Positions 37,290-50,500 of a stretch of 64,000 nt of DNA are shown here, one piece after another; the stretch's first letter is position 1, and the number at the start of each line of letters is the position of its first letter. Under the pieces are notes generated by a model. That model was not told where the DNA came from. It saw nothing but the letters and a program-made list of their open reading frames with translations, and made no database searches. Position numbers and translations under genes: made by a program. The stretch is from Chamaea fasciata (Eukaryota > Chordata > Aves > Passeriformes > Sylviidae). The stretch spans positions 59,210 through 123,209 of the forward strand of contig JARCOQ010000241.1 in assembly GCA_029207755.1 (NCBI GenBank), given 5' to 3'.

Positions 37290-40200
37290 AGTCAGCTGCC
37301 CAGGTGCCTGATGTCAGTTTGTAGGAGGCCTTTGGCCCTCCATGGGAAGCCAGGTTTCCAGCTTGTGGTAGCTTGCATCTGGAAGAACTCCTGTTCCGTT
37401 CCGGATTGTAGGTGGCCAAAGCTGTGGGCCCGACAGAGGGAGTTGGGCACAAAGGATGGCCTGTTTCCAGGGGTAAGTAAAGTCAGCTGCCCAGGTGTCT
37501 GATGTCAGTTTGTAGGAGGCCTGTGGCCCTCCAAGGGAAGCTAGTCCTCCAGTTTGTGGCAGCTTGCATCTGGAAGAAATCCTGTTCCGTTCGGGATTGT
37601 AGGTGGCCGAGGCCAGGTGCCCGGCAGAGGGAGTTGGGCACAAACGATGGCCTGTTTCCAGGGGTAAGTAAAGTCAGCTGCCCTGGTGCCTGATGTCAGT
37701 TTGTAGGAGGCCTTTGGCCCTCCAAGTGAAGCCACGTTTCCAGCTTGTGGCAGCTTGCATCGGGAAGAACTCCTGTTCCGTTCGGGATTGTAGGTGGCCG
37801 AAGCTGTGGGACCGGCAGAGGGAGTTGGGCACAAAGGATGGCCTGTTTCCAGAGGTAAGGAAAGTCAGCTGCCCAGGTGCCTGATGTCAGTTTGTAGGAG
37901 GCCTTTGGCCCTCCAAGGGAAGCCAGGCTTCCAGTTTGTGGCAGCTTGCATCTGGAAGAAATCCTGTTCCGTTCGGGATTGTAGGTGGCCGAGGCCAGGT
38001 TCCCAGCAGAGGGAGGTAGGCACAAATGATGGCCTGTTTCATGAGGAAAGTAAAGTCAGCTGCCCAAGTGCCTGATGTCAGTTTGTAGGAGGCCTTTGGT
38101 CCTCCATGGGAAGCCAGGCTTCCAGCTAGTGGCAGCTTGCATCGGGAAGAAATGCTGTTCCGTTCGGGATTGTAGGTGGCCGCGGCCAGGTGCGCGGCAG
38201 AGGGAGTTGGGCACAAAGGATGGCCTGTTTCCAGGGATAAGTAAAGTCAGCTGCCCACGTGCCTGATGTCAGTTTGTGGGAGGCCTTTGGCCCTCCAAGT
38301 GAAGCCACGTTTCCAGCTTGTGGCAGCTTGCATCTGGAAGATCTCCTGTTCCTTTTGGGATTGTTGGTGGCCGAAACTGTGGGCCCGGCAGAGGGAGTTG
38401 GGCACAAAGGATGGGTTGTTTCCAGAAGTAAGTAAAGTCAGCTGCCCAGGTGCCTGATGTCAGCTTGTAGGAGGCCTTTGGCCCTCCAAGGGAAGCTAGT
38501 CTTCCAGTTTGTGGCAGCTTGCGTCTGGAAGAAATCCTGTTCCGTTCGGGATTGTAGGTGGCCGAGGCCAGGTGCCCGGCAGAGGGAGTTGGGCACAAAG
38601 GATGTCCTGTTTCCAGGGGTAAGTAAAGTCAGCTGCCCAGGTGCCTGATGTCAGTTTGTAGCAGGCCTTTGGCCCTCCATGGGAAGCCAGGCTTCCAGTT
38701 TGTGGCAGCTTGCATCTGGAAGAAATGCTGTTCCGTTCGGGATTGTAGGTGACCGAGGCCAGTTGCCGGGCTGAGGGAGTTGGGCACAAAGGATGTCCTG
38801 TTTCCAGGGGTAAGTAAAGTCAGCTGCCCAGGTGCCTGATGTCAGTTTGTAGGAGGCCTTTGGCCCTCCAAGGGAAGCCATTCTTCCAGCTTGTGGCAGC
38901 TTGCATCTGGAAGAAATGCTGTTCCGTTCGGGATTGTATGTGGCCGAGGCCAGGTGCCCGGCTGACCGAGTTGGGCACAAAGGATGTCCTGTTTCCAGGG
39001 GTAAGTAAAGTCAGCTGCCCAGGTGCCTGATGTCAGTTTGTAGGAGGCCTTTGGCCCTTCATGGGAAGCCAGGCTTCCTGCTTGTGGCAGTTTGCATCTG
39101 GAAGAAATCCTGTTCCGTTCGGGATTGTAGGTGGCCGGAGCTGGGTGCCTGGCTGAGGGGGTTGGACACAAAGGATGTCCTGTTTCCAGGGGTAAGTAAA
39201 GTCAGCTGCCCAGGTGCCTGATGTCAGTTTGTAGGAGGCCTTTGGCCCTCCAAGTGAAGCCACGTTTCCAGCTTGTGGCAGCTTGCATCTGGAAGAAATC
39301 CTGTTCCGTTCGGGATTGTAGGTGGCCGGAGCTGGGTGCCTGGCTGAGGGAGTTGGACATAGAGGATGGGCTGTTTCCAGGGGTGAGTAAAGTCAGCTGC
39401 CCAGGTGCCTGATGTCAGTTTGTAGGAGGCCTTTGGCCCTCCATGGGAAGCCAGGCTCCCTGCTTGTGGCAGCTTGCATCTGGAAGAAATCCTGTTCCGT
39501 TCGGGATTGTTGGTGGCCAAGGCCTGGTGCCCAGCAGAGGGAGTTGGGCACAAATGATGGACTGTTTCCAGGGGTAAGTAAAGTCAGCTGCCCAAGTGCC
39601 TGATGTCAGTTTGTAGGAGGCCTTTGGCCCTCCAAGGGAAGCTAGTCTTTATGTTCAAGGCAGCTTGCATCTGGAAGAAATCCTGTTCCGTTCGGGATTG
39701 TAGGTGGCCGGAGCTGGGTGCCCAGCTGAGGGAGTTGGGCACAAAGGATGGCCTGTTTCCAGGGGTAAGTAAAGTCAGCTGCCCAGGTTCCTGATGTCAG
39801 TTTGTAGGAGGCCTTTGGCCCTCCAAGGGAAGCTAGTCTTCCAGCTTGTGGCAGCTTGCATCTGGAAGAAATGCTGTTCCGTTCGGGATTGTAGGTGGCC
39901 GAGGCCAGGTGCCCGGCAGAGGGAGTTGGGCACAAACGGTGTCCTGTTTAGAAAGATAAGTAAAGTCAGCTGCCCACGTGCCTGATGTCAGTATGTAGGA
40001 GGCCTTTGGCCCTCCATGGGAAGCCAGGCTTCCTGCTTGTGGCAGCTTGCATCTGGAAGAAATCCTGTTTTGTTCGGGATTGTAGGAGTCCAGAGCTGGG
40101 TGCCCGGCTGAGGGGGTTGGACACAAATGATGGCCTGTTTCCAGGGGTAAGTAAAGTCAGCTGCCCAGGTGCCTGATGTCAGTTTGTAGGAGGACTTTGG

Positions 40201-40580
40201 CCCTCCAAGGGAAGCTAGTCTTTATGTTCAAGGCTGCTTGCATCTGGAAGAAATTCTGTTCCGTTCGGGATTGTAGGTGGCCGAGGCCAGGTTCCCAGTA
40301 GAGGGAGTTGGGCACAAATGATGGCCGGTTTCATGAGGAAAGTAAAGTCAGCTGCCCAAGTGCCTGATGTCAGTTTGTAGGAGGCCTTTGGTCCTCCATG
40401 GGAAGCCAGGCTTCCAGCCAGTGGCTTCTTGCATCGGGAAGAAATCCTGTTCCGTTCGGGATTCTAGGTGGCCAAAGCTGTGGGCCCGGCAGGGGAGTTG
40501 GGCACAAAGGATGGGCTGTTTCCAGGGGTAAGTAAAGTCAGCTGCCCAGGTGCCTGATGTCAGTTTGTAGGAGGCCTTTG
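37290..40580 (+). repeat. Block D6, left copy (pairs with 42825-45733)
   Basis: About 17 monomers that recur at an offset of 5,535 bp, then 5,344, then 5,153. The two steps of 191 mean that two whole monomers present here (starting at 38,839 and about 39,794) are absent from the right copy. Individual monomers match almost base for base, for example 37,311 with 42,846 and 38,457 with 43,992. Confidence 0.9.
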
Positions 40581-42824
40581 GCCCTCCAAGGGAAGCTAGT
40601 CTTCCAGTTTGTGGCAGCTTGCATCTGGAAGAAATCCTGTTCCGTTCGGGATTGTAGGTGGCCGAGGCCAGGTGCCTGGCTGAGGGAGTTGGACACAAAG
40701 GATGTCCTGTTTCCAGGGTTAAGTAAAGTCAGCTGCCCAGGTGCCTGATGTCAGTTTGTAGGAGGCCTTTGGCCCTCCAAGTGAAGCCACGTTTCCAGCT
40801 TGTGGCAGCTTGCATCTGGAAGAAATCCTGTTCCGTTCGGGATTGTAGGTGGCCGGAGCTGGGTGCCTGGCTGAGGGTGTTGGACACAAAAAATGGGCTG
40901 TTTCCAGGGGTAAATAAAGTCAGCTGCCCAGATGCCTGATGTCAGTTTGTAGGAGGCCTTTGGCCCTTTAAGGAAAGCCAGGCTTCCTGCTTGTGGCAGC
41001 TTGCATCTGGAAGAAATCCTGTTTTGTTCGGGATTGTAGGAGTCCGGAGCTGGGTGCCCAGCTGAGGGAGTTGGACACAAAGGATGGGCTGTTTCCAGGG
41101 GTAAGTAAAGTCAGCTGCCCAGGTGTCTGATGTCAGTTTGTAGGAGCCCTTTGGCCCTCCATGGGAAGCCAGGTTTCCTGCTTGTGGCAGCTTGCATCTG
41201 GAAGAACTCCTGTTCCGTTCGGGATTGTAGGGGGCCAAGGCCTGGTGCCCGGCAGAGGGAGTTGAGCACAAATGATGGCCGGTTTCCAGGGGTAAATAAA
41301 GTCAGCTGCCCACGTGCCTGATGTCAGTTTGTAAGAGGCCTTTGGCCCTCCAAGTGAAGCCACGTTTCCAGCTTGTGGCAGCTTGCATCTGGAAGATCTC
41401 CTGTTCCGTTCGGGATTGTAGGTGGCCACAGCTGTGGGCCCGGCAGGGGAGTTGAACACAAAGGATGGGCTGTTTCCAGGGGTAAGTAAAGTCAGCTGCC
41501 CAGGTGCCTGATGTCAGTTTGTAGGAGGCCTTTGGCCCTCCAAGGGAAGCCAGGCTTCCAGTTTGTGGCAGCTTGCATCTGGAAGAAATCCTGTTCCGTT
41601 CGGGATTGTAGGTGGCCGAGGCCAGGTTCCCAGCAGAGGGAGGTAGGCACAAATGATGGCCTGTTTCATGAGGAAAGTAAAGTCAGCTGCCCAGGTGCCT
41701 GATGTCAGTTTGTAGGAGGCCTTTGGTCCTCCATGGGAAGCCAGGCTTCCAGCTAGTGGCAGCTTGCATCTGGAAGAAATCCTGTTCCGTTCGGGATTGT
41801 AGGTGGCCGCGGCCAGGTGCCCGGCAGAGGGAGTTGGGCACAAAGGATGTCCTGTTTCCAGGGGGAAGTAAAGTCTGCTGCCCACGTGCCTGATGTCAGT
41901 TTGTAGGAGTCATTTGGCCCTCCATGGGAAGCCAGGCTTCCTGCTTGTGGCAGCTTGAATCTGGAAGAAATCCTGTTCCGTTCAGGATTGTAGGTTGCCG
42001 GAGCTGGGTGCCTGGCTGAGGGAGTTGGACACAAAGGATGTCCTGTTTCCAGGGGTAAGTAAAGTCAGCTGCCCAGGTGCCTGATGTCAGTTTGTAGGAG
42101 GCCTTTGGCCCTCCAAGTGAAGCCACGTTTCCAGCTTGTGGCAGCTTGCATCTGGAAGAAATCCTGTTCCGTTCGGGATTGTAGGTGGCCGGAGCTGGGT
42201 GCCTGGGTGAGGGTATTGGACACAAAAAATGGGCTGTTTCCAGGGATAAGTAAAGTCAGCTGCCCAGATGCCTTATGTCAGTTTGTAGGAGGCCTTTGGC
42301 CCTCCAAGAAAAGCCAGGCTTCCAGTTTGTGGCAGCTTGCATCTGGAAGAAATCATGTTCCGTTCGGGATTGTAGGTGGCCGAGGCCAGGTTCCCAGCAG
42401 AGGGAGTTGGCACAAATGATGGCCTGTTTAATGAGGAAAGTAAAGTCAGCTGCCCAAGTGCCTGATGTCAGTTTGTAGGAGGCCTTTGGCCCTCCAAGAA
42501 AAGCCACGCTTCCAGCTAGTGGCAGCTTGCATCGGGAAGAAATCCTGTTCCGTTCGGGATTGTAGGTGGCCGAGGCCAGGTTCCCGGCAGAGGGAGTTGG
42601 GCACAAAGGATGGCCTGTTTCCAGGGGTAAGTAAAGTCAGCTGCCCACGTACCTGATGTCAGTTTGTAGGAGGCCTTTGGCCCTCCAAGTGAAGCCACGT
42701 TTCCAGCTTGTGGCAGCTTGCATCTGGAAGATCTCCTGTTCCGTTCGGGATTGTAGGTCGCCAAAGCTGTGGGCCCGATAGGGGAGTTGGGCACAAAGGA
42801 TGGGCTGTTTCCAGGGGTAAGTAA

Positions 42825-45733
42825 AGTCAGCTGCCCAGGTGCCTGATGTCAGTTTGTAGGAGGCCTTTGGCCCTCCATGGGAAGCCAGGTTTCCAGCTTG
42901 TGGTAGCTTGCATCTGGAAGAACTCCTGTTCCGTTCCGGATTGTAGGTGGCCAAAGCTGTGGGCCCGACAGAGGGAGTTGGGCACAAAGGATGGCCTGTT
43001 TCCAGGGGTAAGTAAAGTCAGCTGCCCAGGTGTCTGATGTCAGTTTGTAGGCGGCCTTTGGCCCTCCAAGGGAAGCTAGTCCTCCAGTTTGTGGCAGCTT
43101 GCATCTGGAAGAAATCCTGTTCCGTTCGGGATTGTAGGTGGCCGAGGCCTGGTGCCTGGCAGAGGGAGTTGGGCACAAACGATGGCCTGTTTCCAGGGGT
43201 AAGTAAAGTCAGCTGCCCTGGTGCCTGATGTCAGTTTGTAGGAGGCCTTTGGCCCTCCAAGTGAAGCCACGTTTCCAGCTTGTGGCAGCTTGCACCTGGA
43301 AGAACTCCTGTTCCGTTCGGGATTGTAGGTGGCCGAAGCTGTGGGACCGGCAGAGGGAGTTGGGAACAAAGGATGGCCTGTTTCCAGAGGTAAGGAAAGT
43401 CAGCTGCCCAGGTGCCTGATGTCAGTTTGTAGGAGGCCTTTGGCCCTCCAAGGGAAGCCAGGCTTCCAGCTTGTGGCAGCTTGCATCTGGAAGAAATCCT
43501 GTTCCGTTCGGGATTGTAGGTGGCCGAGGCCAGGTTCCCAGCAGAGGGAGGTAGGCACAAATGATGGCCTGTTTCATGAGGAAAGTAAAGTCAGCTGCCC
43601 AAGTGCCTGATGTCAGTTTGTAGGAGGCCTTTGGTCCTCCATGGGAAGCCAGGCTTCCAGCTAGTGGCAGCTTGCATCGGGAAGAAATGCTGTTCTGTTC
43701 GGGATTGTAGGTGGCCGCGGCCAGGTGCCCGGCAGAGGGAGTTGGGCACAAAGGATGGCCTGTTTCCAGGGATAAGTAAAGTCAGCTGCCCACGTGCCTG
43801 ATGTCAGTTTGTGGGAGGCCTTTGGCCCTCCAAGTGAAGCCACGTTTCCAGCTTGTGGCAGCTTGCATCTGGAAGATCTCCTGTTCCTTTTGGGATTGTA
43901 GGTGGCCGAAACTGTGGGCCCGGCAGAGGGAGTTGGGCACAAAGGATGGGTTGTTTCCAGAAGTAAGTAAAGTCAGCTGCCCAGGTGCCTGATGTCAGTT
44001 TGTAGGAGGCCTTTGGCCCTCCAAGGGAAGCTAGTCTTCCACTTTGTGGCAGCTTGCGTCTGGAAGAAATCCTGTTCCGTTCGGGATTGTAGGTGGCCGA
44101 GGCCAGGTGCCCGGCAGAGGGAGTTGGGCACAAAGGATGTCCTGTTTCCAGGGGTAAGTAAAGTCAGCTGCCCAGGTGCCTGATGTCAGTTTGTAGGAGG
44201 CCTTTGGCCCTCCATGGGAAGCCAGGCTTCCAGTTTGTGGCAGCTTGCATCTGGAAGAAATGCTGTTCCGTTCGGGATTGTAGGTGACCGAGGCCAGTTG
44301 CCGGGCTGAGGGAGTTGGGCACAAAGGATGTCCTTTTTCCAGGGGTAAGTAAAGTCAGCTGCCCAGGTGCCTGATGTCAGTTTGTAGGAGGCCTTTGGCC
44401 CTCCATGGGAAGCCAGGCTTCCTGCTTGTGGCAGTTTGCATCTGGAAGAAATCCTGTTCCGTTCGGGATTGTAGGTGGCCGGAGCTGGGTGCCTGGCTGA
44501 GGGGGTTGGACACAAAGGATGTCCTGTTTCCAGGGGTAAGTAAAGTCAGCTGCCCAGGTGCCTGATGTCAGTTTGTAGGAGGCCTTTGGCCCTTTAAGTG
44601 AAGCCACGTTTCCAGCTTGTGGCAGCTTGCATCTGGAAGAAATCCTGTTCCGTTCGGGATTGTAGGTGGCCGGAGCTGGGTGCCTGGCTGAGGGAGTTGG
44701 ACACAGAGGATGGGCTGTTTCCAGGGGTGAGTAAAGTCAGCTGCCCAGGTGCCTGATGTCAGTTTGTAGGAGGCCTTTGGCCCTCCATGGGAAGCCAGGC
44801 TCCCTGCTTGTGGCAGCTTGCATCTGGAAGAAATCCTGTTCCGTTCGTGATTGTAGGTGGCCAAGGCCTGGTGCCCAGCAGAGGGAGTTGGGCACAAATG
44901 ATGGACTGTTTCCAGGGGTAAGTAAAGTCAGCTGCCCAGGTGCCTGATGTCAGTTTGTAGGAGGCCTTTGGCCCTCCAAGGGAAGCTAGTCTTTATGTTC
45001 AAGGCAGCTTGCATCTGGAAGAAATCCTGTTCCGTTCGGGATTGTAGGTGGCCGGAGCTGGGTGCCCAGCTGAGGGAGTTGGGCACAAAGGATGGCCTGT
45101 TTAGAAAGATAAGTAAAGTCAGCTGCCCACGTGCCTGATGTCAGTATGTAGGAGGCCTTTGGCCCTCCATGGGAAGCCAGGCTTCCTGCTTGTGGCAGCT
45201 TGCATCTGGAAGAAATCCTGTTTTGTTCGGGATTGTAGGAGTCCAGAGCTGGGTGCCCGGCTGAGGGGGTTGGACACAAATGATGGCCTGTTTCCAGGGG
45301 TAAGTAAAGTCAGCTGCCCAGGTGCCTGATGTCAGTTTGTAGGAGGACTTTGGCCCTCCAAGGGAAGCTAGTCTTTATGTTCAAGGCTGCTTGCATCTGG
45401 AAGAAATTCTGTTCCGTTCGGGATTGTAGGTGGCCGAGGCCAGGTTCCCAGTAGAGGGAGTTGGGCACAAATGATGGCCTGTTTCATGAGGAAAGTAAAG
45501 TCAGCTGCCCAAGTGCCTGATGTCAGTTTGTAGGAGGCCTTTGGTCCTCCATGGGAAGCCAGGCTTCCAGCCAGTGGCTGCTTGCATCGGGAAGAAATCC
45601 TGTTCCGTTCGGGATTCTAGGTGGCCAAAGCTGTGGGCCCGGCAGGGGAGTTGGGCACAAAGGATGGGCTGTTTCCAGGGGTAAGTAAAGTCAGCTGCCC
45701 AGGTGCCTGATGTCAGTTTGTAGGAGGCCTTTG
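42825..45733 (+). repeat. Block D6, right copy lacking two whole monomers
   Basis: The monomer at 44,947 is a hybrid. Up to about 45,095 it equals the one at 39,603 (TTTATGTTCAAGGCAGC type). From TTTAGAAAGATAAG at 45,101 it equals the one at 39,794. The exchange lies within CCTGTTT (about 45,096-45,102), so the breakpoint is resolved to a few bases. The left block edge lies between 42,810 and 42,846. Confidence 0.9.
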
Positions 45734-47580
45734 GTCCTCCATGGAAAGCCATGCTTCCAGCTTGTGGCAGCATGCATCTGGAAGAAATCCTGTTCCGTTC
45801 GGGATTGTAGGTGGCCGAGGCCTGGTGCCCGGCAGAGGGTGTTGGGCACAAAGGATGTCCTGTTTCCAGGGGTAAGTAAAGTCAGCTGCCCAGGTGCCTG
45901 ATTTCAGTTTGTAGGAGGCCTTTGGCCCTCCAAGGGAAGCTTGTCTTCCTGTTTAAGGCAGCTTGCATCTGGAAGTAATACTGTTCCGTTCGGGATTGTA
46001 GGTGGCCGAGGCCTGGTGCCTGGCAGAGGGAGTTGGGCACAAAGGATGTCCTGTTTCCAGGGGTAAGTAAAGTCAGCTGCCCAAGTGCCTGATGTCAGTT
46101 TGTAGGAGGCCTTTGGCCCTCCAAGTGAAGCCACGTTTCCAGCTTGTGGCAGCTTGCATCTGGAAGAAATCCTGTTCCGTTCGGGATTGTAGGTGGTCGG
46201 AGCTGGGTGCCTGGCTGAGGGAGTTGAACACAAAGGATGGGCTGTTTCCAGGGGTAAGTAAAGTCAGCTGCCCAGGTGCCTGATGTCAGTTTGTAGGAGG
46301 CCTTTGGCCCTCCAAGTGAAGCCAGGCTTCCAGTTTGTGGCAGCTTGCATCTGGAAGAAATCCTGTTCCGTTCGGGATTGTAGGTGGCCGAGGCCTGGTG
46401 CCCAGCAGAGGGAGGTAGGCACAAATGATGGCCTGTTTCATGAGGAAAGTAAAGTCAGCTGCCCAAGTGCCTGATGTCAGTTTGTAGGAGGCCTTTGGTC
46501 CTCCATGGGAAGCCAGGCTTCCAGCTAGTGGCAGCTTGCATCTGGAAGAAATCCTGTTCCGTTCGGGATTGTAGGTGGCCGCGGCCAGGTGCCCGGCAGA
46601 GGGAGTTGGGCACAAAGGATGGCCTGTTACCAGGGGTAAGTAAAGTCAGCTCCCCAGGTGCCTGATGTCAGTTTGTAAAAGGCCTTTGGTTCTCCAAGAG
46701 AAGCCAGGCTTCCAGGTTGTGGCACCTTGCATCTGGAAGAAATCCTGTTCTGTTCGGGATTGTATGTGGTCGAGGCCGGGTGCCCGGCAGAGGGAGTTGG
46801 GCACAAAAGATAACCTGTGTTCAGGGGTAAGTAAAGTCAGCTGCCCAGGTGCCTGATGTCAGTTTGTAGGAGGCCTTTGGCCCTCCATGGGAAGCCAGGC
46901 TTCCTGCTTGTGGCAGCTTGCATCTGGAAGAACTCCTGTTCCGTTCAAGATTGTAGGCGGGCGAGTCCTGGTGCCCGGCAGAAGGAGTTGGGCACAAAGG
47001 ATGGCCTGTTTCCAGGGGTAAATAAAGTCAGCTGCCCAGGTGCCTGATGTCAGTTTGTAGGAGGCCTTTGGCCCTCTAAGGGAAGCTAGTCTTCCTGTTT
47101 AAGGCAGCTTGCATCTGGAAGAAATCCTGTTTCGTTCGGGATTGTAGGAGGCCGAGGCCAGGTGCCCAGCAGAGGGAGTTGGGCACAAATGATGGCCTGT
47201 TTCATGAGGAAAGTAAAGTCAGCTCCCCAGGTGCCTGATGTCAGTTTGTAGGAGGCCTTTGGTCCTCCATGGAAAGCCACGCTTCCAGCTTGTGGCAGCA
47301 TGCATCTGGAAGAAATCCTGTTCCGTTCGGGATTGTAGGTGGCCGAGGCCTGGTGCCCGGCAGAGGGTGTTGGGCACAAAGGATGTCCTGATTCCAGGGG
47401 TAAGTAAAGTCAGCTGCCCAGGTGCCTGATGTCAGTTTGTAGGAGGCCTTTGGCCCTCCATGGGAAGCCAGGCTTCCTGCTTGTGGCAGCTTGCATCTGG
47501 AAGAAATCCTGTTCCGTTCAAGATTGTAGGTGGGCGAGTCCTGGTGCCCGGCAGAAGGAGTTGGGCACAAAGGATGGCCT

Positions 47581-50500
47581 GTTACCAGGGGTAAGTAAAG
47601 TCAGCTCCCCAGGTGCCTGATGTCAGTTTGTAAAAGGCCTTTGGTTCTCCAAGAGAAGCCAGGCTTCCAGGTTGTGGCACCTTGCATCTGGAAGAAATCC
47701 TGTTCTGTTCGGGATTGTATGTGGTCGAGGCCGGGTGCCCGGCAGAGGGAGTTGGGCACAAAAGATAACCTGTGTTCAGGGGTAAGTAAAGTCAGCTGCC
47801 CAGATGCCTGATGTCAGTTGGTCGGAGGCTATTGGCCTTGCAAGGGAAGTTAGACTTCCAGCTTTTGGCAGCTTGCATCTGGAAGAAATGCTGTTCCGTT
47901 CGGGATTGTAGGTGGCCGAAGCCGGGTGCCCGGCAGAGGTAGTTAGGCACAAAGGATTGCCTGTTTCCAGGGGTAAGAAAAGTCAGCTGCCCAGGTGCCT
48001 AATGTCAGTTTGTAGCAGGCCTTTGGCCCTCCAAGGGAAGCCAGCCTTCCAGCTTGTGGCAGCTTGCATCTCGTAGAAATCCTGTTCTGTTCGGGATTGT
48101 AGGTGTCCGAGGCCAGGTGCCTGGCCGAGGGAGTTGGTCGCAATGGATGGCCTCTTTCCAGGGGTAAGTAAAGTCAGCTCCCCAGTTGCCTGATGTGCGT
48201 TTGTAGGAGGCCTTTGGCCCTCCAAGGGATGCCGGCCTTCAAACTTGTGGCAGCTTGCATCTGGAAGAAATCCTGTTCTGTTCGGGACTGTCGGTGGCCG
48301 AGGCCGGGTGCCCGGCAGAGGGACTTGGGCACAAAGGATGGCCTGTTTCCAGGGGTAAGTAAAGTCAGCTGCCCAGGTGCCTGATGTCAGTTTGTAGGAG
48401 GCCTTTGTCCCTCCAAGGGAAGCCAGCCTTCCAACTTGTGGCAGCTTGCATCTGGAAGAAATCCCGTTCGGTTCAGGAATGTAGGTGGCTGAGGCCGGGT
48501 GCCTGGCAGAGAGAGTTGGGCACAAAGGATGGCCTGTTTCCAGGAGTTAGTAAATCAGCTGCCCAGGTGCCTGATGTCAGTTTGTAGGAGGCCTTTGGCC
48601 CTCCACGGGAAGCCAGGCTTCCAACTTGCGGCAGCTTGCATCTGGAAGAAATCCTGTTCCGTTCGGGACTGTAGGTGGCCGAGGCCGGGTGCCCGGCAGA
48701 GGGTTTTGGGCATATAATGGCCTGCATCCAGGGGTAAGTAAAGTCACCTAGCCAGATACCTGATATCAGTTTGTCGGACGCCTTTGGCCCTCCATGGGAT
48801 GCAGGGCTTCCAACTTGTGGCAGCGTGCATCTGGAAGAAATCCTGTTCCGTTCGGGATTGTAGGTGGCCGAGGCCTGGTGCCTGGCAGAGGGGTTTACGC
48901 ACAAAGAATGGCCTGTTTCCAGGGGTAAGTAAAGTAAACTACCCAGGTGCCTGATGTCAGTTTGTAGTAGGCCTTTGGCCCCCCACGGGAAGCCAGGCTT
49001 CCTGCTTGTGGCAGCTTGCATCTGGAAGAAATCCCGTTCCGTTCGGGATTGTCGGTAGCCGAGGCCGGGTCCTCGGCAGAGGGAGATGAGCACAAATGAT
49101 GGCCTGTTTCCAGGGGTAAGTAAAGTCAGCTGCCCAGGTACCTGATGTAAGTTTGTAGGTGGGCTTTGGCGCTCTACAGGAAGCCGGGATTCCAACATGT
49201 GGCAGCTTTCATCTGGAAGAAATCCTGTTCCGTTCGGGATTGTAGGTGGCCGAGGCCAGGTTCCTGGCCGAGGGAGTTGGGCCCAAAGGATGGCGTGTTT
49301 CCAGGGGTAAGTAAAGTCAGCTGCCCAGGTGCCTGATGTCAGTTTGTAGGAGGCCTTTGGCCCTCCAAGGGATTCCAGTCTTCCTGTTTAAAGCAGTCTG
49401 CATCTGGAAGAAATCTTGTTCCGTTCGGGATTGTAGGTGGCCGAGGCCTGGTGCCTGGCAGAGGTGGTTACGCACAAAGGATTGCTTGCTTCCAGGGGTA
49501 AGTAAAGTAACCTACCCAGGTGCCTGATGTCAGTTTGTAGGAGGCCTTGGGCCCTCCACGGGAAGCCAGGCTTCCAGCTTGTGGCACCTTGTATCTGGAA
49601 GAAATCCTGTTCCGTTCGGGATTGTAGGTGGCGGAGGCCGGGTGCCCGGCAGAGGCTGTTGGGCACAAATGATGGCCTGCTTCCAGGGGTAAGTAAAGTC
49701 ACTTACTCAGATACCTGATGTCAGTTTGTAGGAGGCCTTTAAGTCTCCAACTTGTGGCAGTTTGCATCTGGAAGAAATCCTGTTCCGTTCAAGATTGTCG
49801 ACGGCCGAGGCCGGGTGCCCCGCAGAGGGAGTTAGGCTCAAATGATGGCCTGTTTCCAGGAGTAAATAAAGTCAGCTGCCCAGGTGCCTGATGTCTGTTT
49901 GTAGGAGGCCTTTGGCCCTCCAAGGGAAGCCAGGCTTCCAGTTTGTGGCAGCTTGCATCTGGAAGAAATCCTTTTCCGTTCGGGATTGTAGGTGGCCGGA
50001 GCTGGGTGCCCGGCGGAGGGAGTTGGACACATAGGATGGCCTGTTTCCAGGGGTAAGTAAAGTCAGCTGCCCAGGTGCCTGATGTCAGTTTGTAGGAGGC
50101 CTTTGGCCCTCTAAGGGAAGCCAGGCTTCCAGTTTGTGGCAGCTTGCATCTGGAAGAAATCCTGTTCCGTTCGGGATTGTAGGTGGCCGAGGCCAGGTGC
50201 CCAGCAGAGGAAGTTGGGCACAAATAATGGCCTTTTCATGAGGAAAGTAAAGTCAGCATACCAGGTGCCTGATGTCAGTTTGTAGGAGGCCTTTGGCCCT
50301 CCATGGGAAGCCAGGCTTCCTGCTTGTGGCAGCTTGCATCTGGAAGAAATGCTGTTCCGTTCGGGATTGTAGGTGGCCGAGGCCTGGTGCCCGGCAGAGG
50401 GAGTTGGGCACAAAGGATGGGCTGTTTCCAGGGGTAAGTAAGGTCAACTGCCCAGGTGCCTGATGTCAGTTTGTAGGAGGCCTTTGGCCCTCCATGGGAA

